From an uncultured Bacilli bacterium (GTDB lineage: Bacteria > Bacillota_I > Bacilli_A > RF39 > UBA660): a DNA stretch of 64,000 nucleotides. Both the position numbers and the translations under genes were made by a program. Each line of letters begins with the position of its first letter. The stretch's first letter is position 1. The DNA lies in assembly GCA_910579455.1 (NCBI GenBank), contig CAJTUT010000004.1, positions 1-64,000 on the forward strand, in the 5' to 3' direction. Under the pieces are notes generated by a model that was given only the letters and a program-made list of their open reading frames with translations, searched no databases and was not told the origin of the DNA. This document shows, in pieces, positions 29,901 through 37,287 of the stretch.

Positions 29901-30310
29901 AATCAATCTTTTCAAGCGGATCAGTTCTAGAATTAGATCATGATGATGGTCCATACTATGCCATTACCAAAAAGGATATTAACATTACATGGACAAAGGA
30001 TAACGATGATACAAAAATTGGTGCTACAAAAAGTAGTTGTTCAATCTATAATAAACAAGAAAAATGTAATGTAAACATTCCCTCTATTGAACATGATACA
30101 AGAATAATAGAAGGATGGTATGATTTATCGGGAAATAAATTTTCAGATAATCCAGGAGATCAAACTATTACCAAACAGGTAAGTGATTCGGCTACTTATA
30201 TAGCAAAAACTAGATTATATAGAGCTGATGAAGTTTCTTATAGTAATGCATCATCCGCTTGTACAAATGCTCAATGTGCAATTGATGAAATTAGTGGAAT
30301 GTTAAAATAA
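23903..30310 (+). CDS. 2135-residue exported protein of cysteine-pair repeat modules
   Basis: The N-terminus has a basic start, a hydrophobic segment (about 11-27) and 'VSYAWLQ', resembling the TasA/camelysin class, then a BIG2-like Ig domain (about 190-255). From about residue 259 the protein consists of some 16 modules of 60-90 residues in the style of InlB B-repeats: 'FYKNGA', a Cys-x(8-19)-Cys pair, then 'GYxxxGW/GYxT...YYAITKK'. Two 'FKGW' plus Ig-like units interrupt the series (about 976-1094 and 1726-1838). The module order before each Ig unit is the same, so a block of about 750 residues was duplicated. No LPXTG motif or C-terminal anchor is seen; the last 20 residues resemble the 'ISYDN...AIDEL' segment of the protein at 16561. 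Likely a large surface adhesin or stalk. Confidence 0.8.
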   Translation: MNKLLSKKRTMMMLILLLVAVVGVSYAWLQVTLYSNSTSTVQVGTLNLKLGETKEGIQLKNAIPISDEKGLKTEEYTFTLTNTGDITSEYTVYLDDVELAEDQVRLSDDTVKYSLVKNDEVRPPALVSTLGKNANRILDSGKLDPGAINTYTLKVWIDYDADNSIMGKVFSTKIRVEATQENITSDSSEKIELDINSGPQRIDLKGEEASKFIFDSSDKEIIEVDENGMLTQKGPGQAIVVVTNKETSETRKITVSVTKTLTITYYKDAGISFIEKETDTCKLEAKGQTSCQVILPKTTVSDGYTLIGWNTSASATNGKEELEKIEISEDTAYYAISSKNSVKFIANFDENGVGVSSIKQSRISCKTKPNQEEKCEIILPKFSVKEGYEGLGWSTDKDATEGIAPGQAVSLTEDTTFYAITKKKAVTFEAIFYKNGASTQTNEIGEPVESNTVTRSCTTEEIYNNKEESKNTPTCEIVSPTIEGSSNTPTVLGYATNKEATEATLGTNQTIQLSKDIKYYAVTRKDPMTRTATFIKNGTGVETIGGQSGSITQECEIKASYNGKKQETSCNVIAPSIEVKEGYSKVGWNINPNAEIGFDNITLEKDETLYSISKKNAVTLTAKFHKNGAAAQDGSTDEIYEKTCELPEVYNDQIQNTSCKIKLPVITASPNTPTIVGYVQTATAIVPIAGDEVTITGTEDYYAITKKEAEDVNVTYQLNGARYATLAGKRYTKNFTVLVCRKPETWNGAKQEDCQFVLPTIKGSTNTPTILGWSTAFDNHEALYQSGQEQATISSSTVLYTQTVRNAVTYRVKSYKAGKNVSSIQATNAKKSCTIDATYNGEKQETECTIGGKDLPTIIAKEGYEAAGWTSIDADSLDGSSTLTLNKTNTNKTWYAYALGHTFTVEYYSDGKKDSEEQLSISDNIMLKTIEKKGYTLKGWDTSSAATTVVYKAGEAISGLIPQKGQVIKLYAVWEDKNAPVCSFGHVSVTTTGNTTEMKLTCTDYGSGLREQWLTKDSFILSDSTYGEIVSVGNPVATENGYEYLLTLKGLSSSTEGSATENVPGRFNIKLKENSITDELGNANESVTSDHVEVYGHRHTATFTKDNNTVESIGSTSSSCITKGTSLTCEVTTPTITAKSDYEVIGWNSDSNATEGIEQNSKVTLSKDITYYTIMGYRGRKIRATFHLNGAKLLDDQDGDITKECRISASQSSDAEASCDIIVPIISASENTPRVLGFATTANETNEANMINQANQKVVIHITNDIDYYAITRKDAITYHAEFIRNGIGVTSIGKNQDQCTIDAAYNGNLQNTSCQINEPNIEMKSGYTKIGWNTEDDAKTSLVSNGKLEITTDNMRYFSISKKDKVTLTASFYKNGSSSVEGIQDGEDKVDRTCELKEVYNNEAQETQCTISTPNIVASSNTPKVLGYHTDKDAITGILQPNIELALTNNIKYYAITTNEPKRIQITFHRNNATSLDHSSEDTIDKICNIPQTYNGVKQDVNCDITSPTIEASENTPDVIGYSTASDKHDMEWEAGTTKKVSESANYYAQTKKDEITYRIGAFAVGKNVSSISSTEGMNCKIATTYNGKSQPNSCTIETSNLPTITPKVGYTSIGWTRSSTNTENSSSAITLTEDVDTYYAHAISNSYTIKYYDQDTEVGFTGVKVDEEIDLSTANELGIKKEGYNFKGWSTSLGDSTIAYQDGETVSNLATEEGTIVNLYAVWQDDIAPVCHFENEGAITTGTTKELILTCTDQGSGLSSQNLTVDNFQTSNGYGSVMSVSAPEQINNGYKYIVTVKGISSGGEGQTLGSFTTMLKAQAIKDNADNRNQQIESANITVNGITFTAHFINQGIGITSGDDFESTKSCTTTGSDTSCAIVFPDIHVLENYTVVGWNTNQNATVASHTSGSNSLNHDNTDENNTQTYYSITYKNAITYSVDWNANGAGLSQTTSTSSCTIDKVYNETEETKQPTSCTVTAPTITRAGYDIIGYHTDENATESIFSSGSVLELDHDDGPYYAITKKDINITWTKDNDDTKIGATKSSCSIYNKQEKCNVNIPSIEHDTRIIEGWYDLSGNKFSDNPGDQTITKQVSDSATYIAKTRLYRADEVSYSNASSACTNAQCAIDEISGMLK
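24926..27190 (+). repeat. Duplicated block, copy 1 (about 755 codons)
   Basis: This block of the giant gene has six cysteine-pair modules, one 'YTLKGWDTS' unit and one Ig-like unit ('APVCSFGH...KLTCTDYGSGL'). Corresponding elements occur in the same order in copy 2. The copies are diverged, with strongest identity around conserved Cys, GW and YYA motifs. Confidence 0.7.
27191..29428 (+). repeat. Duplicated block, copy 2 (about 746 codons)
   Basis: The six modules align one to one with copy 1. For example 'SSNTPTVLGYAT' corresponds to 'SENTPRVLGFAT', 'GYSKVGWN' to 'GYTKIGWN', and 'YKAGKNVSSI' to 'FAVGKNVSSI'. The block ends with 'YNFKGWSTS' and 'APVCHFEN...ILTCTDQGSGL'. A third, partial block of three modules follows to the end of the gene. 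Confidence 0.7.
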
Positions 30311-30338
30311 AAAATGCTAGGAAACAGCATTTTTTTTA
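30311..30338. terminator. Bidirectional terminator between the giant gene and the M23 peptidase
   Basis: AAAATGCT (30311-30318) pairs with AGCATTTT (30326-30333), with A-rich and T-rich flanks on opposite sides, serving both convergent genes. Confidence 0.8.
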
Positions 30339-30926
30339 GTAAAATTCAAAAGGATTAATAGACTTACTATTATGAGGATAACCTTCCCAAACAGAAAAAT
30401 GTAGATGAATGCCAGTTGCCATACCGGTATTTCCCATAATTCCGATTACTTGTCCTTTTTCTACTTTTTCTCCCGTATGTACTAGTTTTTGTGATAAATG
30501 GGCATATAGGACATAATAGTTATTATCTTGTTTTATTACCAGGTAATTTCCATTATCATACTTGTAACTATCTGTAATAACTTCTCCACTATATGCTGAA
30601 TATACATGTAAATCAGAGGTGGTAACAATATCCACTGCTGGATGATAGGTTTGATAATGATTTGTAATATTGTAATGACAATCAGTAGGCCATCTCCAGG
30701 AAGTATCTACATAACTAATATATTCAATACTACTGTTATTTTCATAATAAGTATCTATCTCTTTTAAATTGAGGTTAAAATTCATTTTACCATCTTTTGT
30801 ATCATAATGTTTAAAAGGATCAGTAGCACTTTTATGAAATTGGATCATTATGCCAATTGAAACGGAAAAAAGACCTAATAATGTAGTAAGTTTAATTATA
30901 ATAAATCTTCTTTTAATTTTATTCAT
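30336..30926 (-). CDS. M23-family (LytM-like) membrane-anchored peptidase
   Basis: M23 metallopeptidases cut peptide cross-bridges in peptidoglycan or act as regulators of hydrolases. The 196-residue protein has an N-terminal membrane segment (about 9-28). The zinc site is complete: 'HPAVDI' (HxxxD), and 'HLHFSVW' (HxH) near the C-terminus, with 'GNYLVIKQ', 'YAHLS' and 'VIGIMGNTGMATG' of the beta core. The start is placed at 30926 because AAGGAGAC sits seven bases upstream; an in-frame TTG further out overlaps that site. It is convergent with the giant surface gene. Confidence 0.92.
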   Translation of the reverse strand: MNKIKRRFIIIKLTTLLGLFSVSIGIMIQFHKSATDPFKHYDTKDGKMNFNLNLKEIDTYYENNSSIEYISYVDTSWRWPTDCHYNITNHYQTYHPAVDIVTTSDLHVYSAYSGEVITDSYKYDNGNYLVIKQDNNYYVLYAHLSQKLVHTGEKVEKGQVIGIMGNTGMATGIHLHFSVWEGYPHNSKSINPFEFY

Positions 30927-30958
30927 AATAGATGTCTCCTTCAATAATGGTGTTGATT

Positions 30959-30987
30959 ATTATATAAAATAGAAGTTTGTTTGTAAA
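30959..30987 (-). promoter_or_regulatory. Promoter of the M23 peptidase gene
   Basis: On the minus strand TTTACA (30987-30982) and TATAAT (30964-30959) are separated by 17 bases. Confidence 0.7.
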
Positions 30988-31072
30988 GAAAAATTTACTA
31001 AAATAATATAGTAGTGTTAATAAAAGAATCAAAAGTCATATTTTTCCTGTTTCCAAATACTGTGTTGAGATT

Positions 31073-31321
31073 CTTTCCTTTAAGAGTGTGTATGTAGTAG
31101 AATTAAGTGACTCTACATCGTTTGAATATTCAAATGAAAGGAAGGAGTACGAAGATTATATGAATTTGATTAATGGATTGAAAGAAGAGTATCACTTACG
31201 ATTATAGTAAAGTAGGAGAATACTTATTAGAAAATGATCTGTATCCATTATTGGGAATTGTAGAGGAGGATTTAACAAAACATAAAATTGAAAACTCAAT
31301 AAATCAAATAGTAGTCAATTA
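31073..31321 (+). pseudogene. Small frameshifted gene remnant, unknown
   Basis: One frame reads 'VEILSFKSVYVVELSDSTSF' onward to a stop near 31207; the next frame continues with 'DYSKVGEYLLENDLYPLLGI' and ends at a TAA near 31321. Together they look like one short acidic gene broken by a single frameshift near 31195. The family is not recognised and no ribosome site was found at its start. Confidence 0.45.
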
Positions 31322-31374
31322 AAATGGAAATAGGTATATGCCATCTATTAATCACCTAAAATTGAGGGAGATGG

Positions 31375-31406
31375 ATAGAAGTAACGTCTTTCGCTTCTAT
31401 TTTTTT
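31375..31406 (+). terminator. Terminator upstream of the pyrophosphatase gene
   Basis: ATAGAAG (31375-31381) pairs with CTTCTAT (31394-31400), followed by six T. It ends whatever transcript crosses the remnant before it. Confidence 0.65.
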
Positions 31407-31449
31407 CTGCTTTATGATATACTTAATAAGAAGAAAAGAGGTATGAACA

Positions 31450-33066
31450 ATGGAAACATTTATATTTGGACATAAGAAGCCGGATACTGATTCAGTAATG
31501 GCTGCGATTAGTTTATCGTATTTAGAAAATGCATGTGGAAATCAAACCACTCCTAAATTGTTAGGATCAGTGAATAAAGAGACCAGATATGCGTTAGAAC
31601 AGTTTCATTTAGACGAGCCAGATTATTTAAATGATGTAAAACTACAATTAAAGGATATTAAATATCATAAAGATTTTTATTTAAAAGAAACAGATTCTAT
31701 TTTTGATGGCTATCAATATATGTTAGATGAGGGATTAACTGGACTACCTATTGTAAAAGCAAATAATGATTTTATAGGCTTAATTACAATTAAAGATTTG
31801 TCAAGAACAATGGTTTATGAGAATGGAATTTCCCTAGACACATCCTATGACAATATTCTAGATACTATTTCCGGAGAAGAAATCATTAGAGTGAATAAGG
31901 AAATAAAAGGAAAAATTTTGGCTGCCGCTTTTAAAGATGAAACATTCATGGAAAATATCAATTTATCAAATGAGGATATTTTAATAGTGGGAGATAGGCA
32001 TAGTATTATAGAATATGCTATTAAAAGTCAAGTGAAATTATTAATCATTACTGGAGATGGAGAAATCCAGAAATCTCATATAGAATTAGCCAAAGAAAAT
32101 AAGGTAAATATCATTAGAACAAAATATGATACCTATCATGTATCGAGGGTAATATCATTATCCAACTATATTAAAACTATGATTAGAAGTTATAATCCCG
32201 CTAAATTTTTGGATACTGACTATGTAGATGATGTAGTGGATATTAATAATAAATTAAAACATACCAATTATCCAATTGTAGATAAAAATAATAAATGTTT
32301 AGGATTACTAAAAATAACAGATCTATCAGAAAAAAAACCGAAAAAGGTAATTTTAGTAGATCATAATGAAAAGAAACAAAGTGCAGATGGAATTGATGAG
32401 GCAGAAATTATCGAAATTATCGATCACCATAATTTGGGTAGTATTACTACGAATATGCCAGTGAACTTTAGAAATATGGCAGTGGGTTCTTCTTGTACTA
32501 TCATTTATACCTTATATCAAGAAAAAAATATTAAAATTCCTAAAGAGATTGCCGGAGCCATGTTATCAGGAATCGTATCAGACACTTTGATTTTAAAAAG
32601 TCCTACTGCAACAAAAAAGGATAGAGAGGCAGTGGAGGAATTATCAAAAATTGCCGGAGTTGATTATAAAGAATACGGAATGAATTTATTAAAAGCTGGT
32701 ACATCATTAGAAGGTATGAGTAGAGAAGATGTATTATATAATGATTTTAAATTGTATACAGTAGAAGATAACACCTTTGGTGTTGGTCAATTCTTTACAA
32801 TGAACTTTTCAGATATTGAAAAGGAGTTAGATGAGTATGTACATGTATTAGATGAAGTAAGCGAAGCCAATAATTATGACTTTTTAGCTTTATATGTTAC
32901 AGATATTATAAAAAATGGTTCCTATATACTATATAATACAAAAGCCCAGGATAAAGTAGAGATTATGTATAATAATCATGATGTGTATCAAGGATATTTT
33001 ATTGAAGGATGTGTTTCTCGTAAGAAAAATGTAATTCCGTTAATCATGGAAATTTATGAAAACTAA
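31450..33066 (+). CDS. Manganese-dependent inorganic pyrophosphatase with CBS and DRTGG domains
   Basis: This family II pyrophosphatase hydrolyses PPi to phosphate. The DHH catalytic half is split: 'FGHKKPDTDSVMAA' at the N-terminus and 'EIIDHHNLGSITT' in the middle, with 'SCTIIYTLY' and 'AMLSGIVSDTLILKSPTA' after it. Residues about 70-300 hold a nucleotide-sensing insert: two CBS motifs around a DRTGG domain. The 538-residue length fits the regulated CBS-PPase subgroup, whose activity responds to adenine nucleotides. It starts an operon with DUF368, uppP and a CmpB-like gene, nine bases before the next start. Confidence 0.93.
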   Translation: METFIFGHKKPDTDSVMAAISLSYLENACGNQTTPKLLGSVNKETRYALEQFHLDEPDYLNDVKLQLKDIKYHKDFYLKETDSIFDGYQYMLDEGLTGLPIVKANNDFIGLITIKDLSRTMVYENGISLDTSYDNILDTISGEEIIRVNKEIKGKILAAAFKDETFMENINLSNEDILIVGDRHSIIEYAIKSQVKLLIITGDGEIQKSHIELAKENKVNIIRTKYDTYHVSRVISLSNYIKTMIRSYNPAKFLDTDYVDDVVDINNKLKHTNYPIVDKNNKCLGLLKITDLSEKKPKKVILVDHNEKKQSADGIDEAEIIEIIDHHNLGSITTNMPVNFRNMAVGSSCTIIYTLYQEKNIKIPKEIAGAMLSGIVSDTLILKSPTATKKDREAVEELSKIAGVDYKEYGMNLLKAGTSLEGMSREDVLYNDFKLYTVEDNTFGVGQFFTMNFSDIEKELDEYVHVLDEVSEANNYDFLALYVTDIIKNGSYILYNTKAQDKVEIMYNNHDVYQGYFIEGCVSRKKNVIPLIMEIYEN

Positions 33067-33075
33067 GGAGAGAAT

Positions 33076-33939
33076 ATGAGAAAGAATATTATGTTAGTAG
33101 TAAAAGGATTTATAATGGGAATTGCTAATATCATTCCTGGAGTCAGCGGAGGAACCTTAGCTCTAATACTTGGGATTTATGAAGAATTTATCACAGCAAT
33201 TAGTCACTTCTTTCATAATTTAAAAAAGAATATTTGTTTTTTAATACCAATAGCAATCGGGATGATTTTAGCAATTATATCGTTAAGCAGAGTAATCGAT
33301 TATTCCTATCAACATTTTCCAATTCCTACTAGTTTATTTTTTGTAGGGCTAGTAATTGGTGGAATTCCAATGCTATCTAAAAAGGTAAGGGGTAAGAAGG
33401 AAGGTAAACAAATATCCAGTTATCTCATTTTCCTAATTGCCTTTTTAGTAGTAATATTGATGACATGTTCTGAATTCATTTTTGGCAACGGATTAAAAAT
33501 AAGCTTGCAAAATATGGGAGTATTACAATATATTTTATTATTCTTAGTAGGAGTAATAGCAGCAGCTACTATGATTATTCCAGGTATTAGTGGTTCATTG
33601 GTTTTGATGCTTCTAGGTTATTACTATCCAGTTATTTCTGTAATTAAAGAATTTACTCAATTTAAAAATATAGGAATTAATTTTTTGATATTAGGCATAT
33701 TTGGTATTGGAATTTTAGTAGGAATTGTATTGATATCAAAACTAATCGAGTTTTTATTTCATAAATATGAAACAAAAACTTATTTTGGGGTCTTAGGTTT
33801 TATTGTTGCCTCTATAATAGCAATTCCGCTTTCTACTATTTTAAATATGGAAATTGTATATACTTTTCCTCAAATTGTCATTGGTCTTATTCTCTTAGTT
33901 TTAGGCTATGGTATTAGTTATAAATTAGGAGATAGGTAG
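33076..33939 (+). CDS. popT: DUF368 membrane protein, PopT-type undecaprenyl-phosphate translocase
   Basis: The 287-residue protein has about eight membrane segments and the paired family motifs 'NIIPGVSGGTLALILGIYEEF' (split here as a pattern IPGVSGGT) near the N-terminus and 'IIPGISGSLVLMLLGYY' in the middle. DUF368 proteins have been identified as undecaprenyl-phosphate flippases that return the lipid carrier to the inner leaflet. The location directly before uppP fits this: UppP makes the carrier on the outer face and this protein would bring it back. AAGGAGAG precedes the ATG. Confidence 0.85.
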   Translation: MRKNIMLVVKGFIMGIANIIPGVSGGTLALILGIYEEFITAISHFFHNLKKNICFLIPIAIGMILAIISLSRVIDYSYQHFPIPTSLFFVGLVIGGIPMLSKKVRGKKEGKQISSYLIFLIAFLVVILMTCSEFIFGNGLKISLQNMGVLQYILLFLVGVIAAATMIIPGISGSLVLMLLGYYYPVISVIKEFTQFKNIGINFLILGIFGIGILVGIVLISKLIEFLFHKYETKTYFGVLGFIVASIIAIPLSTILNMEIVYTFPQIVIGLILLVLGYGISYKLGDR

Positions 33940-33966
33940 TATAGTTATTAAAAAGGGGAGAAAAAT

Positions 33967-34797
33967 ATGATTGAATTAATAAAATATGCACTTTTAGGAA
34001 TATTACAGGGAATTACAGAACCTATTCCAGTATCAAGTAGTGGTCATCTTTTAATATTACAAACTATTATAGAAAAGATGCATCAAAGCTTACCCATTAA
34101 TTTCGAAATTTTAGCAACAATTACGAACTTCGGAAGTTTAATAGCGATTATCATTTTATTTTGGAAAGAAATCGTGCAACTATTTAGCTCATTTTTTACC
34201 TATTTTTCAAAAAAGGAAAAAAGAAAATCCGTTAAAAAAGATTATTACTATTGTTTAAAAATAATTTTAGCAACAATACCAGCAGGTATTTTAGGTTTAT
34301 TAGTAACAAAGTTAAATTTATTAAACATGCTAGAAGAAAATGTAAAATTTGTTGGTATTATGTTATTAGTAACTGCAATATTCTTATTCCTGATTAAAGA
34401 TTTTAAGGGAAATAAGGAAAAAGATGATATTAGCTTTAAAGATGCAGGAATAATTGGTATTTGTCAAATGATTAGTATTATTCCAGGAATTAGTAGAAGT
34501 GGTGCAACTATTGTAGGTGGGATGTTTCAGAATCTAAAAAGAGAAACTGCCTTTAACTTTTCCTTCATCTTGTATATTCCTATTTCTATAGCAACCTCTA
34601 TTCTTGGACTGAAGGATTTATTCGAACTCTCTATTTCTAGTAGTTTATGGATTCTTTACGTAATAGCTGCCATACTAGCTGGTATTTTTACTTATATATT
34701 TACAAAATGGTTTGCTAGAATTGTAAAAGATGGAAAACTAATTTATTTTTCAATTTATTGTTTGATTTTAGGACTTATTGTAATTCTATTTTTGTAG
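33967..34797 (+). CDS. uppP: Undecaprenyl-diphosphatase UppP (BacA)
   Basis: UppP dephosphorylates undecaprenyl pyrophosphate so the carrier can be reused for cell-wall synthesis, and it confers bacitracin tolerance. The signature motifs are 'QGITEPIPVSSSGHL' near residue 18 (catalytic Glu and Ser/His) and 'IPGISRSGATIVGG' near 175. The 276 residues contain seven or eight membrane segments. AAAAGGGGAG precedes the ATG, 27 bases after the DUF368 gene. Confidence 0.96.
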   Translation: MIELIKYALLGILQGITEPIPVSSSGHLLILQTIIEKMHQSLPINFEILATITNFGSLIAIIILFWKEIVQLFSSFFTYFSKKEKRKSVKKDYYYCLKIILATIPAGILGLLVTKLNLLNMLEENVKFVGIMLLVTAIFLFLIKDFKGNKEKDDISFKDAGIIGICQMISIIPGISRSGATIVGGMFQNLKRETAFNFSFILYIPISIATSILGLKDLFELSISSSLWILYVIAAILAGIFTYIFTKWFARIVKDGKLIYFSIYCLILGLIVILFL

Positions 34798-34837
34798 ATA
34801 AAGAAAGTCAAAATAGTAGTAAGTAGTGGTGAAAAAG

Positions 34838-35590
34838 ATGTTGTATAATTTTTGTTATTTATTTTTACTTTTTATATTTTATTCAGTACTGGGATATATT
34901 ATAGAGATTATCGCCTGTAGCATAGAGTATAAAAAAATAGTTTTAAATAGAGGTTTTTTGATGGGAAGTTATCTTCCTATTTATGGAATTAGCTGTATTT
35001 TAATGAGCCAATTTTTAGAAAAATATAGTAATGACCTAGTTGCCTTATTTGTCATGTCTATGGTCGTCTGTTCTGTGGTGGAATTTTTTACAAGCTATAT
35101 TTTGGAAAAAATATTTAAGATTCGCTGGTGGGATTATTCTCATATGAAATTTAATTTAGGAGGGCGGATTTGCTTACGTAACGCATCTCTATTCGGCCTA
35201 GGAGGGGTTGCACTAATTCACTTTATTAATCCATTTATTTTACCAATTATGAATAGATTTCCCTCTACCTTATTGATCATTATTTCTATGATAGTTATGG
35301 GAGTATTTATATTAGATTTAATTATTTCTATTGTCACTTTATGTAAAATTAAAATTTCATCTAATCGATATACGAATCATGATGCGACAGAGGAAATTAA
35401 AAAATTAGTAAATGACAGTTTAAAGAAAAATTCATTTCTTTTATCCAGACTATTAAATGCATTTCCTAAAATATCCGGAAAGAATATGAAGAAAATCGTT
35501 ACTTTAAAGAAAGTTTCGAATGAATTTAGGGAGAAATTAAAACAAAACAAAATCTATTTAAAAAAGTACCAAGTAAAAAACAAAAGGTAA
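34838..35590 (+). CDS. CmpB-like putative membrane permease (PF06541 type)
   Basis: The roughly 250-residue membrane protein has 'FIFYSVLGYIIEI', 'NRGFLMGSYLPIYGI' and 'RWWDYSHMKFNLGGRICL', typical of the family annotated as putative ABC-transporter permease (CmpB). Six hydrophobic segments are followed by a basic C-terminal tail of about 70 residues. Function is unknown; no ATPase partner is adjacent. The ATG at 34838 with upstream GGTGAAA is the preferred start; in-frame GTG codons at 34826 and 34829 are alternatives. It is the last gene of the pyrophosphatase-uppP operon and ends at a strong terminator. Confidence 0.8.
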   Translation: MLYNFCYLFLLFIFYSVLGYIIEIIACSIEYKKIVLNRGFLMGSYLPIYGISCILMSQFLEKYSNDLVALFVMSMVVCSVVEFFTSYILEKIFKIRWWDYSHMKFNLGGRICLRNASLFGLGGVALIHFINPFILPIMNRFPSTLLIIISMIVMGVFILDLIISIVTLCKIKISSNRYTNHDATEEIKKLVNDSLKKNSFLLSRLLNAFPKISGKNMKKIVTLKKVSNEFREKLKQNKIYLKKYQVKNKR

Positions 35591-35603
35591 AATAGACTAT
35601 TGG

Positions 35604-35635
35604 AAAGGGGAATCATTTTTCCCTTTTATTTTTTT
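35604..35635 (+). terminator. Terminator of the lipid-carrier operon
   Basis: AAAGGGGAA (35604-35612) pairs with TTTCCCTTT (35618-35626, one wobble), followed by TATTTTTTT. Confidence 0.85.
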
Positions 35636-35788
35636 GTAAGTAAACTATAGAAAAATAAGTGTAAAATGAGTTTGAAACTGTTAACGAAAGAGGGATTGTA
35701 TGATACTATTTAGGTAGTAGAGTTCACTTTGTTTCGATGGAAAAATAAAGATGAGCATTCATGTTTTAATTGAATAGGAGGAGAAAGC

Positions 35789-37162
35789 ATGGAATATAAG
35801 AAAGATATTAATAAAAATATATTTAGGGGATATGATATTAGAGGAATATATCCTAAAGAGATTGATGAGGATACTGCCTATACGATTGGACTTGGTTTTG
35901 GTAGTTATATTAGAGAAATCGGAAAAACCAATTGTATTATTGGCCATGATAATCGGTTATCTAGTCCTAATCTTTGTAATGCCTTAAAAGAAGGAATTTT
36001 ATCAACGGGTATAGATATTATTGATCTGGGACTTTGTACGACTCCAATGTATTATTATGCATGTATTAAATTAAAGGTATTCAGTGGTGTAATGGTAACT
36101 GCCTCACATAATCCAAAAGATGATAATGGATTTAAATTTGCATTTGATGAATCAGGAAACTGTAAGGGACAGGAAATTCAAGATTTTTTATCCTATATTT
36201 TAAAGGGAGAGTTTCAAAAAGGTAAAGGGAAAGTAACTACTTATAGTATAAAAGAGGATTATTTAACCTTATTTAGAGAAAATTTACAGTTTGGACCAAG
36301 ACGTATCAAAGTTGTATTAGATGCGGGAAACGGAACGACTAGTATCATTATGAATGAATTATATCATATGTTTCCAATCGAAATTGTATCAATTAACGAC
36401 ACCAGTGATGGAACTTTTCCGAATCATCACCCAGATCCTTGTGTAGAAGCTAATTTGGAACAGTTAAAGAAAAAAGTTCTAGAAGTAGGGGCAGATATTG
36501 GATTATCTTTTGATGGAGATGGAGACCGTATGGGAATGGTTTCTAATACCGCTAGGTTTATTCCAACGGATCAGTATATGATAATAGTAGTTAGAGATAT
36601 TATTAATAAAGTGGTCAAAAAAGAATTTCTAGCCGATGTAAAGTGTAGTAAATCTCTTTCTGATGAAATAGAGAAATTGGGTGGAAAATGTATCACTTAT
36701 CGTACTGGTAATTCATATACCAAATCTAAGGTTAGAGAAGATGATTTACCATTTGGTGGAGAACTTTCTGGACATGTTTATTTTAGGGATAGATGGTTAG
36801 GATTTGACAGTGGATTATATGCAGGGCTTAGAATGTTGGAGATTTTATCAAATACTGAAAAATCAGTAGATGGGTTATTAGAAGGAATTGAAACGTATTA
36901 TGTAACAGAGGAGTTGAAATTTGCATCTAATGATGATAAAAAGTTCGGAATTATAGAAAAGATAAAAAAATATGCAAAGGAAATGAATTATCAATATTTA
37001 GACATTGATGGGGTGAAAGTTTTATTTGATGATTCTTGGGCATTGGTACGTGCATCGAATACAGGACCAAATATAACTGCTCGATTTGAAGCAAATACAA
37101 AAGAAAGGCTAGAAGAGTTACAGGAAGAATTCCTAAAACTAATTAAAGAATATAATCAATAA
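35789..37162 (+). CDS. Phosphomannomutase/phosphoglucomutase
   Basis: The enzyme interconverts hexose 1- and 6-phosphates for polysaccharide and nucleotide-sugar synthesis. Motifs in order: 'FRGYDIRGIYP', the phosphoserine loop 'TASHNPKDDNG' near residue 105, the metal loop 'FDGDGDRMGM' near 245, the sugar-specificity loop 'FGGELSGH' near 327, and the phosphate-binding 'RASNTGPNITARFE' near the end. The 457-residue length matches the ManB/AlgC subgroup. The ATG follows AGGAGGAG. It is monocistronic with its own terminator. Glucose versus mannose preference cannot be told from sequence alone. Confidence 0.92.
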   Translation: MEYKKDINKNIFRGYDIRGIYPKEIDEDTAYTIGLGFGSYIREIGKTNCIIGHDNRLSSPNLCNALKEGILSTGIDIIDLGLCTTPMYYYACIKLKVFSGVMVTASHNPKDDNGFKFAFDESGNCKGQEIQDFLSYILKGEFQKGKGKVTTYSIKEDYLTLFRENLQFGPRRIKVVLDAGNGTTSIIMNELYHMFPIEIVSINDTSDGTFPNHHPDPCVEANLEQLKKKVLEVGADIGLSFDGDGDRMGMVSNTARFIPTDQYMIIVVRDIINKVVKKEFLADVKCSKSLSDEIEKLGGKCITYRTGNSYTKSKVREDDLPFGGELSGHVYFRDRWLGFDSGLYAGLRMLEILSNTEKSVDGLLEGIETYYVTEELKFASNDDKKFGIIEKIKKYAKEMNYQYLDIDGVKVLFDDSWALVRASNTGPNITARFEANTKERLEELQEEFLKLIKEYNQ

Positions 37163-37170
37163 TGTAGAAT

Positions 37171-37200
37171 AAAATTACTTGTTTAAGTAATTTTATTTTT
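37171..37200 (+). terminator. Terminator of the phosphohexomutase gene
   Basis: AAAATTACTT (37171-37180) and AAGTAATTTT (37185-37194) form a perfect ten-base-pair stem with a GTTT loop, followed by ATTTTT. Confidence 0.8.
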
Positions 37201-37287
37201 ATAAATCAAATGTAAAGCGGTTACGAAGCAGTAGAATCTTTTGAATTTTTATGGTATATTTTTAATAGATAATAGGAGAGTGGACAT

